Source: Hyaloscypha bicolor E
Taxonomy: Eukaryota > Ascomycota > Leotiomycetes > Helotiales > Hyaloscyphaceae
NCBI RefSeq assembly: GCF_002865645.1
Contig: NW_020194517.1
Coordinates: 1,798,001-1,862,000 of the forward strand
Length of the DNA: 64,000 nucleotides
Reading direction: 5' to 3'
Below, one piece after another: positions 58,340-64,000 of this stretch (positions are counted from its first letter, which is position 1; each line of letters starts with the position of its first letter). The translations under genes were made by a program, and so were the position numbers. Under the pieces are notes generated by a model, which worked only from the letters and a program-made list of their open reading frames with translations, was not told where the DNA came from and searched no databases.

Positions 58340-60423
58340 GAAGTAATACGGACAAGCGGTTAAAAGAGTATAATAGCCTTCCTAGCTATAACCAAGACCC
58401 TCTATAACTCGCAAGGGCCTATTTCATTCTGCTTATTAATAGCCTCCTAGTATAGATATATATTCGTATTATTATCAGGCTTTAAAACTTATATCTGGTT
58501 AAGGGTCCTAGTACTCTATAAGTAGTCTAGCCAAAGTTTTGGTTCAGGTTTGGGAATACCATATAAAGCATTAGGCTTCTCTGAGAATCGGACGGTTCCA
58601 GAATAGATACCTAAGAAATCCCCTGGAAATACTAGGATAATAGGACAGATATTAAGGAAATTATCGCCGTTTGGCAAAAGAGATATAAAGAGAGCTTTAT
58701 TCCAATACTATTACGTATTAGTATAATTATTAAAAAGGCTTGCTAGACTCTTAGACGAATTTACTTTAACTACTATTATAAGCTTAAAAGCAGCTTCTTT
58801 ATTATTCGAGTACTACTTATTAGAAGCGTTATTCCATAAGAACTCCGTAATCTTAAGTCTCTCGGTAATATGTTTTTATATAAAACGGGACTTGCCCGAA
58901 AAATCTCCTTTATAATATTCAAATACTCGGCTCTCAAGCTAGTTAATTTGAGGTCCGTAAACTTTTTCCCAGAATACAATAGTATTAATAAGAGAAATGT
59001 CCGATCTTTTCGGGTATATTTTACAGTATTCGGTAAACTCAGGAGTTCGGTAATAAGTAATCATCTCAATACCTGCTCTCCGTATATCGGACAAGGCTTT
59101 CCAGAAGTTACGATATAGCCGCTGGTTTTCTGGGCTCGTTCCAAGGCCAGTACTAATCATAAAAGTTTTTACTACGGCCTTCTCAGCCACGCTAATACTA
59201 TTAAGGGATTCCTTAGATAATCCTTCGGGCAAGGTCGCGGGATTAACGAATTTGACGCCTTTCAAGATTATATCCCAATAGGCGCTTTCATTACTATCGA
59301 ATTAAATCCTGTTAGCTATATACTTTGCGTTTCTCTTCGAGATAGAATAAACTATAGCTTTATATTCCAAGCTAGTAAGCTAGTTCATAAATAAACGAAT
59401 CTTGGAAGGGTTTATTATTACCATTTTCTCTTTAGTAAGGTTACCGAATCATCCGATCCTATTATATCAATTTACCAACTCCAGGAGTACAGAGGTTGCA
59501 ATATGAATTGCATTCTCAGGATATAACAAATCTGCTATAGTAGGTAATGGGTACGGGAGCAGCAGGCTTGGCTGGGCTCCTATCTGCATATTCTCTGTCG
59601 TAGAGGATGATTCGGCGCTTGAGTTATCCGTCTGTCCTGAGGGGGTACCAACCGTTATATCCTCTGCAGCCGCATTAGTAGCAGGCTTACCGGCTCCAGA
59701 AGGTGTACCAACCGCTGCATCCTCTACAGCCGCATCGGTAGCAGGCTCACCGGCTCCAGAAGATATAATAACGGTTATATCCTCTGCAGCCGTATCGGTG
59801 GCAGGCTCATCGGCTCCAGAAGATGTGCCGACCGCTACGTCCTCTATAGCCGCATCGGTACCGGGCTCATTAATAGCAGCCGGTGTATCGACTACTGTAT
59901 CCTCTGCAGCTATATCAATACCGGCCTCATTAACAGCAGCCGGCGTAACGACCGCTGCATCCTCTGCTATCGCATCGGTAATAGGCTCATCGGCTCCAGA
60001 GGATATGCCGACCTCCGTATCCATATCGGCGCTAGACTCATTAATAGTAGCTGGCTTTTTGACAGGCTTATCTGTAGACCTGGACTTCTATTTCCTCTTG
60101 CAAGGACTTATTAAGCCCTCCAGATTATCAAATTATCGTTTTTGGGTAGAAGATTTGAGGCGATTCGACTTATATATATATATAAATACAAAGTCCTCTG
60201 GTTTCAAATCTCTCTTGATTCCAGTATTAAGTCGGATTTGATTAATAGTAATAGGGTTAGCAATAAAGTAAAGTATAGGTCTGGTTAACTACTTACTAAT
60301 TCTAGAAATATAAGCAATTCCATTATTAAGTACGAGTAGCTTATCGTTTCTATTACTTAATCCACAGGGTATTAGCACTTCGCCAATTACTCGGCATAGC
60401 AAGGTTTGAATAACCTCTTCCAT
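58340..60423 (-). pseudogene. RIP-mutated gene of an uncharacterised fungal family,with 20-residue repeats
   Basis: From ATG 60423 (MEEVIQTLLCRVIGEVLIPC) a single frame crosses several RIP-type stops: KRDLKPEDFVFIYIYKSNRL, then a tandem repeat of about 20 residues (DAAVEDAAVGTPSGAGEPAT-like, about six units, 60-bp DNA period, 60010-59640), then VFVN-type core VKFVNPATLPEGLSKESLNS, EKAVVKTFMISTGLGTSPEN, LYRNFWKALSDIRRAGIEMI, SLINTIVFWEKVYGPQI, LESRVFEYYKGDFSGKSRF and, near the end, VFPGDFLGIYSGTVRFSE and PKLWLDYL. I recall the GDFLGI and LWLDYS-type blocks from recurring uncharacterised fungal proteins but know no function. Confidence 0.5.
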
Positions 60424-61259
60424 AATACGGTGGTTCTTTGAGTATTGCATTTCTGCAAAGTACTATAGACAATATCCGGATATCCCTTTGAGAAGTTTCC
60501 ATATACTAGGCAAATTTGGATTAGCGGTAATTACAGATAAAAATTGTGAGTACCGCTAAGCCGAAAATAGAAGGAGGGATTGCTTTACGGCACCACAAGC
60601 TTGGCGGGAAAGGGGGAATCTTTGACATTATCTACTCTTCTTGCTATATCTAGTATCTAGCTGAGGACTACCTGAGCCGTCTTGCTACTATTAGATATAC
60701 TATATTATACTAATTACTAGGAGTTTTCTAGCCTCCTCTCAGTTATCCAGAGTTATTAATCCAGTCTTTGATTTGGATTGAAGCACGTGACTGCCCTACA
60801 ATTTCAATATCGCAACATTGCCAATTTCGTTTTCTATACTCTTCTAATAACGACCTCTACTATAGATTACTTTGTAGTACTTGCAACTTGACGCCTCGAT
60901 TAATCAAGCACACCTTATTATTAGCTCATTATAAGGCAAAAGTTTGAAGCTCCGAATGAGTTGGCGGTCCGCAAACCAAGTTCGCAATATTAAGCTACTA
61001 CTACTATTACCATTAATACCAATCCTCCTCGAGATATAAGCTGTTTCCATTGCACCGAGGCCACATAACGTCCTATACGCAAATCGTATACGGTATAGCG
61101 CCAGTTACTATATCGTGCTCCCTACGGTACCGTACAAATGACTGCGCCATCTCCATATAATACCATATATAAGAGTTTGAGTAAACGTATGTATTGATTC
61201 TATAATACAAGGTATAGTACGAGAGGAAGTCTATAATATAAGCTCACAGTACGTTTGGG
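60424..61259. other. AT-rich, nothing recognised
   Basis: Upstream side of the preceding pseudogene. 60780-61000 is somewhat less degenerate. Confidence 0.4.
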
Positions 61260-62060
61260 TGGTATTTGTATCTATATTGCTAATTTCAAAGCAGGCGAAT
61301 AATCGAGGGTCATATTAAAGCAATACTTTATTAATCCAACCGTCCTTAACTCTCGCCAGTATCTGAAGCCTTTCAGACGTACCCGGCTGCGACGGCATAC
61401 ATACCATACCTCTTGTGGCATACATTATCGTGCAATTTGCACTGGAGGGAAGCCGAAGCCTTTGTCGATGGGTCAACTCTGCCATTACAAGGCGCCTTGG
61501 TCGTCTTCCAAAGACTTCGGCTCAATCCGAGGCAGATTACGCACCATGTATAATATATTAACGCCGGCACAGCCCGCTGCTTAGCCATAAGGGATACCTC
61601 CGTACGGATGGAATGGGAAGCAAGAGGAAGCTTATAGACCTATCTAATAATATCCATTTCCTTATGGAATAGAAACAAGATTCAAAAGCTCGCAAGATTT
61701 GGAGGATCGAGAATGATAATACGTGAGCTTTAATGGGTGCACTGCAGGGAAACCGACTTTCGTCCGAATTTGGATTACGCCACTTCTTCCTGGATACTAT
61801 CAGTCGCTGCCCGTACGTATTAGCCGTAGTCCATTGTCAAATCCGAGGGCATTTGATATAATGAGCGCTGCATGCTATTACCGGCAAGGGGGTTCCTGAT
61901 CGAGAAACCGACGGTGCAGGCCTCTGTCTTACCGTTCTCTAACGAGTTAATATCTCCGAGCTAAAGGTATCCTATGAAAGGTTCATGCAACTATATTAGT
62001 AGGGTGGATCTTCGAGCTTATTACAGCTGCGCCATTGGACCCTCTATTCAAAGTATAAGA
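61260..62060. other. Non-RIP island inside the AT-rich block
   Basis: Roughly 800 bp with near-normal GC and frequent CA/TG (for example GGGAAGCCGAAGCCTTTGTC), unlike both flanks. A 71-codon minus-strand frame (61588-61373) is the longest; no family was recognised. It may be unique DNA that escaped RIP, or a later insertion. Confidence 0.5.
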
Positions 62061-62389
62061 GGGCAGTACTCCCCCCTCTAAACCACTTTACTACTAGCTT
62101 CCTTTCCATTTTTTTCAAAGATCCTTACTATTTCATTTTATTATAAAGATAGCATCTGCAGAATCCGACTTAGTAAAATGCTATAATAATTAATATATAC
62201 TTTATGCTAATATTGGTTTAAAGAGGACTCAGAAGATATATAATAATTTGACTACGGCCTCTAAGTTAAGGAAGAGGCGGGTATTTCCTTAGGAAAGTTC
62301 TCGAGATAGGAGGTCCAGATATAGTATTATAAAGCCTTACTAATCGTAGAATAGACCGGCTAATTATAATTAATAATAATGTGGATTCG
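62061..62389. other. Spacer upstream of the sirtuin remnant
   Basis: Mixed composition turning AT-rich; no feature. Confidence 0.4.
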
Positions 62390-63357
62390 CCCAAATAGAT
62401 AGCTTCTATTCAGGGACTAATTAACGAGAAGTACCGAATTAGAAAGAGAGCCCGAAAAATAAGAGGATCGCTTCAGACTATTAGCGAACCCCTGGATAAC
62501 CCTAGCTAATTAAGGGAGCTCGTATAATCGAGTAAAAAGATTATTATTATTAGCGGGGCCGGCATCTCTATTAGTATAGGTTATGAGTTAAAGCTAGGTT
62601 ATAAATCCCTTTATTAATACTAATTTACCTAGTTCCTACCTTTAATAATATACGGAAATCTAAATAGACCTTATTTAACCGCTCTCTCTATTTCTCTTCC
62701 GACGAGATAACCAGCTTCTACTTTATAGTCCGTAATATATATAAACGCCTGTATTCGGATTCGACCGAGCCTTTGCCTTTCCACAAGGTTATAGACAAGC
62801 TTATATAGACTTGCCCTTATTTTCGGTACTATATATAGAATATTAATTATATTAAGCGCCTATTACCTAATCTCAATACTAAGATAATATGCCTCTATAG
62901 TCGAGCTAATCAAGTATAATACGGGATATATAACTAGGTATATGAGTATAAGCCATATCTATTCCAAGGTTCCGATTTGCTATACTATTAAAGGTACTTG
63001 CAAAGAAGTTAAGCCCGGATATTAAAGGGCAAGCGATTATTAAATATTAGTAGGCTAAGACCTAATATACTTTTATATGGCAAGCCTTACCTAGATAATA
63101 AAAAGATTCTGGAAACTACTAAGTATGATTTGAGAATATACCCGGAGCTAGTATTAATTATTAGTATAAAGCTAGTAATTCCTAGCGCTCGGTTAATAGC
63201 CGCAGACTTTTACTATACTACCCGGAGTATAGGTAAGGCAAGTTTTTGGATTAGCAAGAAAGAGCTAATATGGAGTATAAAGTCCTTATATAATTATATC
63301 CTTATAAGAAATTATAATAAGGTTATTTCCTTAGATATTTTAAAACTATCTAATTAA
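62390..63357 (+). pseudogene. RIP-mutated sirtuin (Sir2-type NAD-dependent deacylase) gene
   Basis: First frame: NEKYRIRKRARKIRGSLQ, then KKIIIISGAGISISIGYELK, the NAD-binding GAGIS motif. After a probable intron or shift near 62620-62650 a second frame follows the sirtuin order: TLFNRSLYFSSDEITSF, STEPLPFHKVIDKLI, FRYYI then NINYIKRLLPNLNTKIICLY, KGKRLLNISRLRPNILLYGK, KKILETTKYDLRIYPELVLI, ISIKLVIPSARLIAADFYY, GKASFWISKKELIWSIKSL. The catalytic His of the C-LHG-type motif reads Tyr (CLYSR), Q of TQN is lost to a stop, and the zinc Cys pairs read Tyr or stop, all C-to-T or G-to-A changes. Not active as read. Sirtuins remove acyl groups from lysine using NAD. Confidence 0.72.
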
Positions 63358-64000
63358 TACACGTTTATATTACTACAAGCCATTCTTAACTTTACTATCC
63401 TATATAAGCTATCTTCGAGGAACTTAAATATAATTTAATACGGATATTATATATAGAAGCCATTACTATAATTCAAGTATCTAGATAGAAATTATAAGTA
63501 TATAATACGACCTCCTCTCTCCTAGCTTCCTCTACCTCAAGCGTACTTATATAAGCTAACCGGATCATATTAGTTATCTTATAATTAGTATAGACTATAC
63601 TTAGTTAGTATCTCTCTAGTCCGATTATAGAACTACTTACCAGAGATTAAAGTACGTATATAACGCTAGCCCTAAACTTCTATATTAGTTAGTTCCTATA
63701 TAAGTATACTAGCGGTATTCAAAGCTCCAAATTTCTAGTATTAATAACCTCTTATTAATTCGCTAGATTTCTCAGGCTAGTTAAGCCCGTAATATTAAAC
63801 GAATATAGTATATTAAAAGACCTAGTCCGCAAGGATTAGCTATATATACTATGGCACTAGTTAATAGAGCTCACAAATTAACTCCTTGCATTTTTCTAAT
63901 TAGGCATCTCCCTATTATATTAGTCTATATCTTAGTCGAGTAGCTTATATACTATCTTAATAGCCACATCCTATAGCTCAATTTCGTCGACTTCCTATAG
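63358..64000. other. AT-rich, nothing recognised, cut by window end
   Basis: TA-rich degenerate sequence; a CT-richer patch near 63510-63540 is all that stands out. The block continues past the window. Confidence 0.4.

Noticed and set aside
58776..58979. Minus-strand 67-codon open frame
   Set aside because: It is in a different frame from the conserved family segments on the same strand (GDFSGKSRF then NNASNK), so it is a shadow.
61260..62060. Possible tRNA or structural RNA in the GC-normal island
   Set aside because: No cloverleaf or T-loop consensus (GGTTCGANNCC) could be found by eye.

Overview
The window is nuclear DNA of a filamentous ascomycete (Pezizomycotina). Genes carry short GT-AG introns (47-136 bp) with CTRAY-like branch sites. 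Recognisable families are typically fungal: SUR7/PalI, a Kre9/KNH-like GPI-type wall protein, a Zn2Cys6 regulator and a group II-like G-alpha. The right 40% shows repeat-induced point mutation (RIP). The exact class cannot be read from the sequence; the conserved proteins would fit Leotiomycetes (weak inference).

Layout. (1) 1-8.3 kb: a 3'-truncated CorA-like membrane protein gene with two in-frame stops, a SUR7/PalI-family gene, two inverted copies of a small inverted-repeat element, and a Kre9/KNH-like secreted protein. (2) 8.7-17.4 kb: an accessory zone with two decayed gene fragments, a disrupted ubiquitin-like/zinc-ribbon gene, two tandem paralogous genes whose sequence pattern resembles a divergent macro domain (one with a 31-residue glycine run, one with a proline-rich tail), and an F-box-like gene with a frameshift. 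The last four are all on the minus strand. (3) 20.3-38.8 kb: housekeeping and core genes, namely G-alpha subunit, spermidine synthase, omega-amidase/nitrilase, a 2115-residue MFS-type protein, an RRM-like protein and a Zn2Cys6 transcription factor. (4) 39.4-64 kb: an abrupt switch to AT-rich sequence, low in CA/TG and full of TA.

Inside the AT-rich block no intact gene was recognised, but conserved reading frames survive with many TAA/TAG/TGA stops of the RIP type. I could identify: a DUF3435-family (tyrosine-recombinase-like) gene at the left edge reading inward, a BTB-domain gene, three MADS-box-like small genes, an OTT_1508-like deaminase, an F-box/2EXR-like protein, a gene of a recurring but uncharacterised fungal family with a 20-residue tandem repeat, and a sirtuin whose catalytic His and zinc Cys positions read Tyr. 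Two minisatellites, one long hairpin and two small inverted-repeat elements lie between them. The edge position of the DUF3435 gene followed by cargo-like genes invites comparison with a decayed Starship-type giant element; this is inference. No rRNA, tRNA or CRISPR features were recognised.

How the parts relate: the core genes are independent housekeeping loci. The two places worth attention are the macro-like/F-box/ubiquitin-like cluster (ADP-ribose and ubiquitin themes, inferred) and the RIP-killed gene block.
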